Counted from the stretch's first letter, positions 36,383-44,286 are shown. The stretch: 64,000 nt of DNA from Bacteroidota bacterium (GCA_023417065.1 JAEZGH010000163.1:104619-168618); one strand, 5' to 3'. Notes: generated by a model from the sequence alone, not told the origin. Made by a program: numbers and translations.

Positions 36383-37840
36383 ATGTCTCAACGTAACGAC
36401 CTGGTTCGGATTCTCATCATTGACGATGATCACGATGACTTTCTCATCATAAGCGACTATCTCAGATCCATCGATCCCCATCGCTTCGAAATCAATTGGT
36501 GCTACCAGTATCAGGAGGCCGTCCGGGAAATAGCCCGTCAGGCGCATAATGTATATTTTGTCGATTACAGACTAGGTGCGAAAACGGGGCTTGATCTGCT
36601 TCGCGACGCAGAAGCACTTAAGTGCGAGGAGCCAATCATCCTCCTTACCGGGTACGGCAACCCACAGGTTGATAAGGAGGCGATGCGTATTGGTGCGACG
36701 GATTATCTTGTTAAGTCTGAGCTCACTTCTGAGAAACTCGAACGGTGTATCAGGTATTCTCTGGAAAGATCGGCGGCGATAAAGGCACTTCGTGCCAATG
36801 AAGAGAAATACAGGAATATTTTCGAACGGTCAAAGGATGCGGTATTCATTACCGACACAGAGCTGAGGTTCAAAGACGTGAACCTTGCCACTCAGCAACT
36901 TCTTGAAATCGATTCGCAGACGTTGTTCGAGAAAAGCCTCTACGATCTGATAGAAGATGAGGCAATACGTGCAAAGATCCGTGAAGGGCTGGCGTCTGCC
37001 GGTGAGGTCGTAGATCTCGAACTCGTTCTTACCGACGAAAGCCAGGAGAAGAAGTATTTCGTATTAACGGCATCCACGCAGGAGGGAACGAATGGCGATG
37101 CGTATGTTCAGGGAATACTTCATGATATTACGAATCTGAAGAAGGCTGAGCGCGCTACGTTATACGCTGAAAAGCTTGCAGCAGCAGGACGACTTGTGCG
37201 AACACTGGCTCATGAGGTCCGAAACCCGCTGAACAACGTTCAGATGGCGATTGAACAACTTGATTCAAGTCACGTTCCGGAAGACGACAAGATATTTCTT
37301 GAGATCATCCAGCGAAACGCCAAGCGGATTGATAACCTGATAGGAGAGCTCCTTGATAGTTATCGGCCCTATGAGAAAACCTTCCGGGTTACGAACCTTA
37401 GAAACGTGCTGGAGGATACTCTTCAGCTTGCCCTCGACAGGGTTCGCCTAAAGGGAATTAAGATCTCCGCAAAGTACCCTTCCGAGCCCTGTATTATTCA
37501 GGCTGATGAAGAAAAGCTCAAGATCGCGTTTCTGAATATTGTGGTCAACGCTACAGAGGCAATCCCGAACGGCAATGGTGAGGTTGATATCGTACTGTCG
37601 GAAAAGCCGGAACATTACATCGTTGAAATTGCTGACAACGGCACCGGTATACCTCCTGAAATCCTCGCGAAGCTGTTCGAACCATATTTTACGTCCAAAC
37701 GAAATGGAATGGGGCTTGGCCTCGCGTCAACGCTTAATATTGTTCAGGCGCATGGTGGAACTATCGATGTGGAATCCGAAGTAAACAATGGATCGAAATT
37801 CATTGTCAGCGTTCCAAAGATCAAAGATACACAAGACTAA
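36383..37840 (+). CDS. Receiver-PAS-histidine kinase
   Basis: 485 aa. An N-terminal receiver domain (about 8-125, Asp in NVYFVDYRLGAKTG), a PAS domain (about 140-260), a HisKA domain with H277 in RTLAHEVRNPLNN (NtrB-like H box), and an ATPase domain with NATEAIPNGNGEVD, ADNGTGIPPE and MGLGLASTLNI. The receiver at the front suggests that it takes phosphate from, or is tuned by, another kinase, for example the one that ends one base before it. It ends the rpoN run at a strong terminator. The NtrB-like H box fits a sigma-54 activator partner. Confidence 0.92.
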   Translation: MSQRNDLVRILIIDDDHDDFLIISDYLRSIDPHRFEINWCYQYQEAVREIARQAHNVYFVDYRLGAKTGLDLLRDAEALKCEEPIILLTGYGNPQVDKEAMRIGATDYLVKSELTSEKLERCIRYSLERSAAIKALRANEEKYRNIFERSKDAVFITDTELRFKDVNLATQQLLEIDSQTLFEKSLYDLIEDEAIRAKIREGLASAGEVVDLELVLTDESQEKKYFVLTASTQEGTNGDAYVQGILHDITNLKKAERATLYAEKLAAAGRLVRTLAHEVRNPLNNVQMAIEQLDSSHVPEDDKIFLEIIQRNAKRIDNLIGELLDSYRPYEKTFRVTNLRNVLEDTLQLALDRVRLKGIKISAKYPSEPCIIQADEEKLKIAFLNIVVNATEAIPNGNGEVDIVLSEKPEHYIVEIADNGTGIPPEILAKLFEPYFTSKRNGMGLGLASTLNIVQAHGGTIDVESEVNNGSKFIVSVPKIKDTQD

Positions 37841-37868
37841 AAAAGGCCCGCATTTGCGGGCCTTTTTC
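37841..37868. terminator. Bidirectional terminator between the kinase and porin-like genes
   Basis: GGCCCGC (37845-37851) pairs with GCGGGCC (37856-37862) around ATTT, with A on the left and T on the right, so it can stop transcription from both converging genes. Confidence 0.9.
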
Positions 37869-37895
37869 GTCGTTAGCTATTAGCGTTGTTTCTTC

Positions 37896-38531
37896 TTAGA
37901 ATCCAAATCCGATATAAATTGTAGCTACACTGTTTTTTGAGTCGTTGAGCAGTACACCGGACAAGTTGCCGGATTTCCCAACTTCTTTAAGACCATAGTT
38001 GTATCGGGCACCGACTACGAATCCGTTGAAATCCAGACCTACGCCAGCAGCGACACCGTAATCAAGTCGGTTGAAGTTGTCTTCTTTAAGATCAGTCACG
38101 CCTTGTATGGTAAGGTCTTCATCCATGTTCTTGATGTTTGCCGATGTCAGATAAGAGATATAGGGACCCACCTGAACATTGAATACATCTCCGATATGGA
38201 AGACACCCATTACAGGTAGTTCAAGATAATTCATGTTGAACCGATACTCTCCCTTGCCCTGGATGATGTTATCATACTTAAGTTTCGAACCTTTGCTGCT
38301 GTAAAGCAGTTCCGGTTGAATGGCAACCACGTCGGAAATGGGGAGTTTCATAAACAATCCCAGGTTTAAGCCTGCTTTAAGATTGTTGTCTTCAACGTCG
38401 TCGATGCGGAAGTTGGAGAAGTTCACCCCGCCTTTAACACCAAACCGCGTTACATTTGATTCCTGTGAAAACGCCGGTAGAGCCATAAGCGCCATCATCG
38501 ACGCGATAATTGCAAGTTTTATTTTTTTCAT
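37896..38531 (-). CDS. PorT-type outer membrane beta-barrel protein
   Basis: 211 aa with signal peptide MKKIKLAIIASMMALMALPAFSQ. The mature part consists of alternating amphipathic strands (RFGVKGGVNFSNFRID, YRFNMNYLELPVMGVFHIG, DYGVAAGVGLDFNGFVVGARYNYGL) and ends with aromatic GFGF, as in the PorT/outer-membrane beta-barrel family of Bacteroidota. It forms a small barrel in the outer membrane; function unknown. Divergent placement and its own leader suggest independent transcription, converging on the kinase terminator. Confidence 0.88.
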   Translation of the reverse strand: MKKIKLAIIASMMALMALPAFSQESNVTRFGVKGGVNFSNFRIDDVEDNNLKAGLNLGLFMKLPISDVVAIQPELLYSSKGSKLKYDNIIQGKGEYRFNMNYLELPVMGVFHIGDVFNVQVGPYISYLTSANIKNMDEDLTIQGVTDLKEDNFNRLDYGVAAGVGLDFNGFVVGARYNYGLKEVGKSGNLSGVLLNDSKNSVATIYIGFGF

Positions 38532-38617
38532 TTTGATTTTAAGTTTGATTTGATTGTAGTTTGATTTAGTGAGGGCAGGAACATGTTGTGTTTATTGTGT
38601 TCATGCCTCCACAATGT

Positions 38618-39286
38618 TTAATTGTTAGACGCCTGTTCCTGTGCCTTCTCTTTCATTTGTTCGTTTGCATAGATTGCGAATTCAACACGTCTGTTTTTGG
38701 CCATGTTTTCCGGTGTATCATTCGGAAATTTAGGTTGATCCTCGCCATACCATTTCGTGCGGATCCGGGAATTGTCGATGCTCACAGTTTCCAGATAATC
38801 ACTTACTGAATTAGCTCTTCGTTTTGACAGCTTGTTGTTGTAAGCGTCAGAGCCGGATGCGTCGGTATGTCCTTCGATGAGGATATAGGTATCCGGATAT
38901 TTATTCAGGATAGTTGCGAGCTGATCGAGCTTCTGACGGGAGTCAGCACTCAATTGGTCGCTGTCAAGGGCGAAAAGTACGCCTGAGTCGAATGTTACGT
39001 TGATCCCTTCACCCACTCTCGTTACTTCGGCTCCTGGAATCTGTTCTATTTCCTCAGCTTGTTTGTCCATTTGGCGTCCGATAATTCCACCGGCAACCCC
39101 GCCGACAGTTGCGCCTATGATTGCTCCAAGGGCTGTATTTCCTGCGGCTTTTCCAACACCGGCTCCAACTGCGCCTCCTGCGCCAGCTCCTATCATTGCA
39201 CCTTTTTGCGATTTGTTTAACGTTTTGCAACTGAAGATGGAAGCGCTAAAGAATACAGCCATCACAATCGCCACTATTTTTCTCAT
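38618..39286 (-). CDS. OmpA-family lipoprotein with glycine-zipper (YMGG-like) segment
   Basis: Start set at ATG 39286, which gives lipoprotein signal MRKIVAIVMAVFFSASIFSC; an upstream ATG would add eight residues before it. The 222-aa product has a Gly/Ala-rich zipper (GAMIGAGAGGAVGAGVGKAAG...GGIIGRQMD, about 27-80) that may insert in the membrane. The OmpA peptidoglycan-binding domain (about 95-210) has LIEGHTDASGSDAYNNKLSKRRANSVSDYL and the ENMAKNRRVEF end. It anchors the outer membrane to the cell wall. A GGCAC-type element lies 78 bases upstream. Confidence 0.92.
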   Translation of the reverse strand: MRKIVAIVMAVFFSASIFSCKTLNKSQKGAMIGAGAGGAVGAGVGKAAGNTALGAIIGATVGGVAGGIIGRQMDKQAEEIEQIPGAEVTRVGEGINVTFDSGVLFALDSDQLSADSRQKLDQLATILNKYPDTYILIEGHTDASGSDAYNNKLSKRRANSVSDYLETVSIDNSRIRTKWYGEDQPKFPNDTPENMAKNRRVEFAIYANEQMKEKAQEQASNN

Positions 39287-39347
39287 ATTCACTTTTATTT
39301 GGTTCAACATTGCACTGTCTTTGTACAGCGCTTTCTCGATCCGTCTA

Positions 39348-39364
39348 AAGAAAAAGCGGTGCCA
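39348..39364 (-). promoter_or_regulatory. GGCAC-type upstream element before the OmpA gene
   Basis: On the minus strand: TGGCACCGCTTTTTCTT. The -12 position reads TTTC (consensus TTGC, one mismatch). Almost the same string precedes the DUF1328 gene 11.5 kb away. Confidence 0.5.
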
Positions 39365-39454
39365 TATTGCATTTCAAAGCGCTATGGCTGTTTTTCCGTT
39401 GTGGCGTACATGCGCGGGGTTGTTGGTTGGATAAGTTGAGGAAGAATTCAGCAT

Positions 39455-39487
39455 AAAAAGAAATAGCCACACCGTGGTATGGCTATT
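39455..39487 (-). terminator. Terminator of the holin-like pair
   Basis: AATAGCCA (39462-39469) pairs with TGGCTATT (39480-39487), with further pairing inside, and is followed on the minus strand by a T-rich tract. It lies 26 bases past the stop of the 39513 gene. Confidence 0.8.
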
Positions 39488-39512
39488 GTTTTAAGTCAGA
39501 TGCGGTAAATGG

Positions 39513-39926
39513 TTATAAAGGGACGTTATTTAAAGCCGGTTTTGTCTCGCGTACCACCGTTCTTTCAACCACAGTCTTTTTGAAACGCGGCTTTCGTAGC
39601 GATGGGGGTGCATCGGGTAGCAGGTGCGAAGACACGTTCTTGAGAATAGCAGGTAAAACCAATTTTACCAGGAAGTTGGATTTCGAAAAGAATTTGGCAA
39701 CGAGAATGTCGATGCCGATGTTTGTGCCCGCTGCATACAACGGATCTTTTCCATCTTCCCGTGACAGCAGTTTAGATACATTTTCAGAAAGGCTGACTAC
39801 AGGTTTAAATTCGTCTTTAAGTTCCTCGATGTCGCGTTGAATTTGCGCCCGTTGACTTTTCAGCAACTGAGTCAGGCGTTCTTTTTCTTTGCAAAGGTCC
39901 TCGTAGGATGAAATAGGGCTATTCAT
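39513..39926 (-). CDS. Hypothetical protein with N-terminal coiled coil, 137 aa
   Basis: No signal peptide. The first 50 residues form a charged coiled coil (SYEDLCKEKERLTQLLKSQ and the following helix). A moderately hydrophobic stretch (NIGIDILVAKFFSKSNFLVKLVLPAIL, about 68-95) may lie on or in the membrane, and a Val/Arg/Lys tail ends the protein. I know no family name. It overlaps the upstream holin-like gene by 8 bases, so the two are translated together and probably act together at the inner membrane. Confidence 0.75.
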   Translation of the reverse strand: MNSPISSYEDLCKEKERLTQLLKSQRAQIQRDIEELKDEFKPVVSLSENVSKLLSREDGKDPLYAAGTNIGIDILVAKFFSKSNFLVKLVLPAILKNVSSHLLPDAPPSLRKPRFKKTVVERTVVRETKPALNNVPL

Positions 39927-40260
39927 ATGCGCTCTTGATTAACAGGTTTTTTAGAAAAGGTAAAATGACCGACTTGCGAAGGGCAATCATTAGAATTGCG
40001 AGTAATGCATAAAAGCCGGCAATAATTGCAAAGCCGGCTAGCATGTTGTCCATGACCCGACCCAGCCAATGCCCCACGCCGATACTCACCAGCATCAGAA
40101 AGAAAAAGACAAACACGCCGATGAGTACAGCCGTAATGCTTGACGATGCTGCGCCGGCTGCTTTGTCAGTGGCTTTGAGTACGTTTAACGCGAAGTATGT
40201 TTCAATGTATTCTGTTACGTGATCGGTAAGGTTCTCCGCTTTATGTTTGAGATCTTTCAT
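39919..40260 (-). CDS. Phage-holin-superfamily-like membrane protein (Phage_holin_3_6/DUF1469 type)
   Basis: 113 aa. An amphipathic N-terminal helix (KHKAENLTDHVTEYIETY) is followed by two strong membrane segments (ITAVLIGVFVFFFLMLVSIGVGHWLG and MLAGFAIIAGFYALLAILMIAL). This is the layout of the Phage_holin_3_6/DUF1469 proteins common in non-phage stress loci. No phage gene is nearby, so a lysis role is unlikely. It is the first gene of a two-gene unit, with a GGCAC-type element 58 bases upstream. Confidence 0.82.
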   Translation of the reverse strand: MKDLKHKAENLTDHVTEYIETYFALNVLKATDKAAGAASSSITAVLIGVFVFFFLMLVSIGVGHWLGRVMDNMLAGFAIIAGFYALLAILMIALRKSVILPFLKNLLIKSAYE

Positions 40261-40301
40261 AAAGTATTTTTTAGTTTAAGGCAAACAATCATCGGATTTT
40301 G

Positions 40302-40318
40302 GAAAAAAACTTGTGCCG
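40302..40318 (-). promoter_or_regulatory. GGCAC-type upstream element before the holin-like gene
   Basis: On the minus strand: CGGCACAAGTTTTTTTC, 58 bases before the ATG at 40260; same layout as the other elements. Confidence 0.42.
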
Positions 40319-40414
40319 TGTGCGCATTTTTCCCGACTAATCGATGTGAATTTCTTTCTACATGAAAATTCTTCAGAAATTGCAGTAACTTTTGAATCTT
40401 AATTTAGTCGCGGA

Positions 40415-40759
40415 ATGGCCCTTGCAGATAAAGTATTGATTATAGACGATGAACCGGACTCCTGTATGTTGTGGAAGACATTTCTGACTCGCCTCAAATA
40501 CACGGTCTTTACTGCCCTTACGTTGCGGCAGGGCCTTGAGCTGGTGGATTCTGTGAAGCCTGATATTATCTTCCTTGATAATAACCTTCCCGATGGACTG
40601 GGGTGGGAACAGGTGGATTCTATTCAGCAGAAAATTCCCGACTGCCAGATCAACCTGGTTAGCGCTTATGATTTCGATCCGGCGAAGTATCAGCGCCCTA
40701 ATGTAAACGTCTTGCGTAAGCCCATAACGCTGTCCCGGATCAAATCACTTCTGAAATAA
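40415..40759 (+). CDS. Single-domain response regulator
   Basis: 114 aa, only a receiver domain. Acidic pocket DDEPDS near the start, phosphoacceptor D55 in IIFLDNNLPDG and the conserved Lys in VLRKPITLSR. With no output domain it acts by protein contact, as a phosphate relay or as an allosteric partner, possibly for the two kinases at 34.8-37.8 kb. It lies 55 bases before the Mla genes and is divergent from the holin-like gene. Confidence 0.9.
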   Translation: MALADKVLIIDDEPDSCMLWKTFLTRLKYTVFTALTLRQGLELVDSVKPDIIFLDNNLPDGLGWEQVDSIQQKIPDCQINLVSAYDFDPAKYQRPNVNVLRKPITLSRIKSLLK

Positions 40760-40771
40760 GCGGGCGGATTC

Positions 40772-40788
40772 TGGCATTATCTTTTTAA
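40772..40788 (+). promoter_or_regulatory. GGCAT-type upstream element before mlaE
   Basis: TGGCATTATCTTTTTAA, 43 bases before the mlaE ATG. Confidence 0.42.
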
Positions 40789-40814
40789 ACCCTTACATTT
40801 TATTAAAGGGTTAG

Positions 40815-41558
40815 ATGGAAAGATTCTTGATCGAACTTGCCAGGATCGGAAAATTTATTGGCAAGACTATCCGCCACTTCTTCACGTCGTTTGAGCCAAG
40901 AGAAACATTAAATCAGTGTTTTGTGATCGGATATCGGTCGTTATTTCTAATTGGTTTTACGGCGTTTATTGCGGGAATTGTATTTACGAAACAATCCCGT
41001 CCTTCTCTGGCTTCATTTGGCGCTGAGTCGTGGTTGCCGTCTCTTGTGTCTCAGGCGGTGGTCAGGTCTCTCGGACCATTGATCACTGGCTTGATATGCG
41101 CCGGTAAACTTGGTTCAAATATAGGTGCCGAACTTGGAAGCATGAAAGTGTCAGAGCAGATCGACGCGATGGAGGTTTCGGGAACGCGACCCTTCGGATA
41201 CCTTGTGGTTACACGAGTTCTTGCAACTACCCTGATGTTACCCGTCCTTGTCGTTTTTGCCGATGTGATCGCTTTAATGGGATCATATATGATGGTAAAT
41301 ATGATCAACAACTCAAGCTTTCTGCTCTACTTTAATGAGGTGTCAGTTTCGATTACGTACCTGGATATTTTTTCGTCACTGATTAAGTCGGCATTCTTCG
41401 GCTTTGCGATAGGGGTAATAAGTTGTTACGCCGGGTATCACACTTCCGGAGGAACATCCGGTGTTGGAAAGGCCGCGAACACGTCTGTCGTTGTGTCCAT
41501 GATATTCATATTTGTAATTGACCTGGTTTCCATTCAATTTCTAAATCTTTTCCGCTGA
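40815..41558 (+). CDS. mlaE: MlaE-family ABC transporter permease
   Basis: 247 aa MlaE/YrbE-type permease: an N-terminal amphipathic helix, then membrane segments with the conserved EGxxxxGxxxG-like cores around LICAGKLGSNIGAELGSMKVSEQIDAMEVSG and GVISCYAGYHTSGGTSGVGKAAN. It forms the inner-membrane channel of a lipid transporter with the ATPase and MCE protein that follow. The stop (TGA) shares a base with the next ATG (TGATG), so the two are translationally coupled. The direction of transport is not decided by sequence. Confidence 0.92.
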   Translation: MERFLIELARIGKFIGKTIRHFFTSFEPRETLNQCFVIGYRSLFLIGFTAFIAGIVFTKQSRPSLASFGAESWLPSLVSQAVVRSLGPLITGLICAGKLGSNIGAELGSMKVSEQIDAMEVSGTRPFGYLVVTRVLATTLMLPVLVVFADVIALMGSYMMVNMINNSSFLLYFNEVSVSITYLDIFSSLIKSAFFGFAIGVISCYAGYHTSGGTSGVGKAANTSVVVSMIFIFVIDLVSIQFLNLFR

Positions 41559-42346
41559 TGTTGCATCGTGAGGCCCATAAGGATTCTGCAATCCCACATT
41601 CGGAAGATAAGCGTGTGGTAAAAGTTCGCAATCTTCAAAAGTCGTTCAATGAGAAGTTGGTACTCAAAGATGTAAGTTTCGACCTGTATGAAGGCGAGAA
41701 TCTCGTCGTGCTCGGGCGTTCAGGTACCGGCAAATCGGTTACTATAAAATGTCTGGTAGGGTTAATCCGCGCAGATGCCGGGGAAATCAACGTGCTTGGT
41801 TATGACGTGCCCCGCCTTGGGGTAACAGACCTGAATGAATTGAGGAAGCAAGTAGGATTCTCCTTTCAGGGAAGTGCCCTTTATGATTCCATGACCGTCA
41901 GGGAGAATCTTGAGTTTCCGCTAAAGCGGAATCTGGGTATCAATAGTCAGGGTGAGCTGGACGATCGCATAATGACTGCTCTGGAAGATGTCGGTCTGAC
42001 GCATGCCGTGGATCAAATGCCTGCTGAACTTTCCGGCGGAATGAAGAAACGTATCGGCATAGCGCGGACGCTTATCCTCCAGCCTAAGATCATGCTGTAT
42101 GATGAGCCGACATCCGGGCTGGACCCTATTACTTCACAGGAGATCAATGATTTGATTGTGGGGGTGAGAGATAAGTACAATACGGCGTCAATCATAATCA
42201 CACACGACATTGCATCGGCCCGTGAGACTGGCGACAGAATTGTAGTGTTGATTGATGGTGTGAGTGCGCTTGAGGGAACATTTGAAGAGCTGCGCCACAC
42301 GAAGAATCCAGAGCTGGAAGCTTTTTTCAGCTATAACTTTTGCTAA
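41558..42346 (+). CDS. mlaF: MlaF-type ABC transporter ATP-binding protein
   Basis: 262 aa. Walker A GRSGTGKS, Q loop FSFQGSALYDSMTVREN, signature LSGGMKKRIGIART, Walker B IMLYDEPTSGLD and the switch His in SIIITHD are all present. The TSGLDPITSQEIN and LSGGMKKR forms are those of MCE/Mla-associated ATPases. It powers the MlaE-type permease encoded just before it. A short N-terminal extension of about 20 residues precedes the fold. The MCE gene starts 13 bases after its stop. Confidence 0.94.
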   Translation: MLHREAHKDSAIPHSEDKRVVKVRNLQKSFNEKLVLKDVSFDLYEGENLVVLGRSGTGKSVTIKCLVGLIRADAGEINVLGYDVPRLGVTDLNELRKQVGFSFQGSALYDSMTVRENLEFPLKRNLGINSQGELDDRIMTALEDVGLTHAVDQMPAELSGGMKKRIGIARTLILQPKIMLYDEPTSGLDPITSQEINDLIVGVRDKYNTASIIITHDIASARETGDRIVVLIDGVSALEGTFEELRHTKNPELEAFFSYNFC

Positions 42347-42359
42347 TCCGAAAGAGGTT

Positions 42360-43337
42360 ATGAAATCAAAGGAAGTACAACAACATATCAAACTGGGAAT
42401 ATTCGTTCTTGCCGGCCTCGTTCTGTTCGCCGCAGCTGTGGTTATGGTAGGGCGCGAGAACAATGTGTTCAGCAGCACTTTTACAACACATGCAATCTTT
42501 AAAAACGTTGAAGGTCTTAAGGAAGGCGACAACGTTTGGCTGTCAGGAGTTAAAATCGGAACAGTCAAACAAGTGCGAATCGTTAAAGAAGGACGCGTTG
42601 TGGTTACGCTGAATCTCAAGGAAAATCAAAACCGGTTCATCAAAAAAGATGCAACAGCATCCATCGGTTCTGACGGACTTGTAGGTAGTAAGATTGTCGT
42701 CATCAGGCCAGGTACATCGAATCAGGTCATTCAACATACCGATACCATAGGTGCACTTTCACCTACCGACACACAAGAACTGATCAATATCGCTAAAGAC
42801 GTAGGTGATAATACCAGAAGCCTTACCGATAATCTTAAGGTATTATCGGAAAACCTGGCGAAGGGTCAGGGTATTGTGGGTGAATTGCTTCACGATGGCA
42901 AATTTGCACAAGACCTGCGGATGGCGGCGGAGAGAATCAGAGAGACAACCACCCAGACTTCCCTGGCCTCGCAGGAACTTCACGCCATGCTTGTCAAACT
43001 TAACAGTGGCGAGGGACTCGTACATAAGCTCGCCACCGATACCATGCTGAATTATGTTTTTGATCAGACGCTGGACAACATCAGGGAGGTCAGCAAGAAT
43101 TCCGCGGAAATGTCGCGAGGGATTGAATCACTTGTTGACAAAATGAACCAGGGCAATAACGCGATTGGAGTTTTACTTGCTGATACGGTGTTTGCGGAGC
43201 GTTTGAAAGAAACACTTGACAATGCGGAATCTGCTTCGGCAAAGCTCGACGAAAATATGGAGGCCATGCAGCATAACTTTTTATTCAGAGGATACTTCCG
43301 CAAGAAAGAGCGTCAGGAAGCCCGGGGAAATAAGTAA
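42360..43337 (+). CDS. mlaD: MCE/MlaD family substrate-binding protein
   Basis: Start at ATG 42360, just after the ATPase stop; the longer frame upstream overlaps the ATPase and has no signal. 325 aa: one membrane anchor (about 10-30, IKLGIFVLAGLVLFAAAVVMVG), the MCE domain (about 37-115, GLKEGDNVWLSGVKIGTVKQV) and a long helical C-terminal region (about 150-300) that may form a periplasmic tube or needle. It binds lipid and contacts the MlaE-type permease. No MlaC, MlaB or MlaA homologue is in the operon, the usual reduced Bacteroidota set. Ends at 43337. Confidence 0.92.
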   Translation: MKSKEVQQHIKLGIFVLAGLVLFAAAVVMVGRENNVFSSTFTTHAIFKNVEGLKEGDNVWLSGVKIGTVKQVRIVKEGRVVVTLNLKENQNRFIKKDATASIGSDGLVGSKIVVIRPGTSNQVIQHTDTIGALSPTDTQELINIAKDVGDNTRSLTDNLKVLSENLAKGQGIVGELLHDGKFAQDLRMAAERIRETTTQTSLASQELHAMLVKLNSGEGLVHKLATDTMLNYVFDQTLDNIREVSKNSAEMSRGIESLVDKMNQGNNAIGVLLADTVFAERLKETLDNAESASAKLDENMEAMQHNFLFRGYFRKKERQEARGNK

Positions 43338-43347
43338 TGCAGGCGGG

Positions 43348-43364
43348 TGGCACAAATTTTACGA
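43348..43364 (+). promoter_or_regulatory. GGCAC-type upstream element before the lmo0937-like gene
   Basis: TGGCACAAATTTTACGA; -24 half TGGCAC, -12 half TTAC (one mismatch to TTGC). It lies 88 bases before the ATG, so the transcript would include the 21-bp direct repeat. Confidence 0.5.
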
Positions 43365-43381
43365 ACAAACACTTTAGTAAA

Positions 43382-43418
43382 AATTAAATACACACAAGTA
43401 ATAATTAAATACACACAA
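43382..43418 (+). repeat. Direct repeat AATTAAATACACACAA, 2 copies, 21-bp period
   Basis: Perfect copies at 43382-43397 and 43403-43418, separated by five bases, in the leader of the small gene at 43436. Could be two sites for one regulator (about two helical turns apart) or a leader duplication. Confidence 0.85.
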
Positions 43419-43435
43419 CAAAACACACCACTATT

Positions 43436-43582
43436 ATGAGAAGTATCCTTTATATAATTGCCGTCATCCTCATCATCGGATGGCTCCTCGGCGTTTTCGT
43501 CTACAGCGTTTCGGGGTTGATTCATATCCTCCTGGTTATCGCTGTCATCGCCCTGTTGCTTGGTATCATTCGAAGAGCGTGA
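43436..43582 (+). CDS. lmo0937/DUF5670-like small membrane protein, 48 aa
   Basis: ATG 43436 to TGA 43582. MRSILYIIAVILIIGWLLGV is followed by FVYSVSGLIHILLVIAVIAL and a short basic end (IIRRA). Two membrane helices around a Gly/Ser turn, with length and order as in the lmo0937 family, which is common in stress loci and of unknown function. It stands alone, with a GGCAC-type element and a direct repeat in its leader and the YtxH gene 150 bases downstream. Confidence 0.88.
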   Translation: MRSILYIIAVILIIGWLLGVFVYSVSGLIHILLVIAVIALLLGIIRRA

Positions 43583-43732
43583 CGACATATATCCCAACTG
43601 TTGGCTGCACAAAGATGTATGCATGTAGATAAGCGTCTACAACACATCATTGTTTCACCCGGTGGCTTTGGGTATCATATTTTTAAAGATCAGAGTGTAA
43701 ATATTAACAACAACTAAACAGTTGATAAGGCT

Positions 43733-44011
43733 ATGCAAACAACAAAAGTTCTTGTAGGAATACTAGGCGCAGCGGCAGCTGGTCTGGTGATAGGTATGCT
43801 GATAGCACCCGAGAAAGGATCAGATATGCGTAAAAATTTGAAACGTACCGCCGATGATTGGGTCGACGAGCTGTCAAATCTGGTTGGAAAAGGTAAGGAG
43901 TATCTTGACGAAGTGCGGAGCCGTGCTTCAGACGAGTTAAACTCCCTTGAGGCGGATGCAGAAGAAGGAATTGATTCATTGAAGGACGATCTCGCACGAA
44001 GAAGAGGATAA
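43733..44011 (+). CDS. YtxH domain protein
   Basis: 92 aa. The N-terminal YtxH segment VLVGILGAAAAGLVIGMLIAPEKGSDMRKNL is a single membrane helix followed by the typical APxxG motif. The charged helical tail that follows contains EYLDEVRSRASDELN. YtxH proteins are small stress-associated membrane proteins, sometimes labelled gas vesicle protein without evidence. The next gene follows after one base, so they are co-transcribed. Confidence 0.9.
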   Translation: MQTTKVLVGILGAAAAGLVIGMLIAPEKGSDMRKNLKRTADDWVDELSNLVGKGKEYLDEVRSRASDELNSLEADAEEGIDSLKDDLARRRG

Positions 44012-44012
44012 G

Positions 44013-44267
44013 ATGACAACGACGGAAAATTCGGATCCGGATAAAAGGATCACCAATACAGATGAACAGGAGGTGGCGGTAAATCAGAGCACCCGTGCAG
44101 AGGGAGGTTATGACGAGCCTGCTTCTGAGCGTGAGGCTGGTGAGAATCCCACTTCAGGTAAGAGCAATGAAAAGAGTTCATCATCTGAAAGTAGTGAATC
44201 TGAAGAATCCAACAAACGTAAACCGGAAGCAACAAATAGTTCCGATCTACGAAGAAGGACCGAGTGA
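44013..44267 (+). CDS. Disordered acidic Ser/Glu-rich protein, 84 aa
   Basis: The ATG at 44013 is one base after the YtxH stop. The product is low-complexity and acidic with Ser/Glu/Asn runs (SNEKSSSSESSESEESNKRK), no hydrophobic segment and no domain. Such hydrophilic, Gly/Ser/Glu-rich proteins often occur with desiccation or osmotic stress genes. I do not recognise a family. Coupling to the YtxH gene and a terminator right after it support it as a gene. Confidence 0.6.
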   Translation: MTTTENSDPDKRITNTDEQEVAVNQSTRAEGGYDEPASEREAGENPTSGKSNEKSSSSESSESEESNKRKPEATNSSDLRRRTE

Positions 44268-44286
44268 TGCGCGAAATGTCATTACA

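Noticed and set aside
39000..39434. 144-codon plus-strand ORF opposite the OmpA gene
   Set aside because: It is the antisense of the glycine-zipper region, giving an artificial Pro/Ala-rich product.
39919..40260. Prophage remnant suggested by the holin-like gene
   Set aside because: No integrase, capsid, tail or lysis genes nearby; the family is common in chromosomal stress loci.
43733..44011. Gas vesicle protein annotation for the YtxH gene
   Set aside because: No other gas vesicle genes are present; the label is a known database habit for YtxH.
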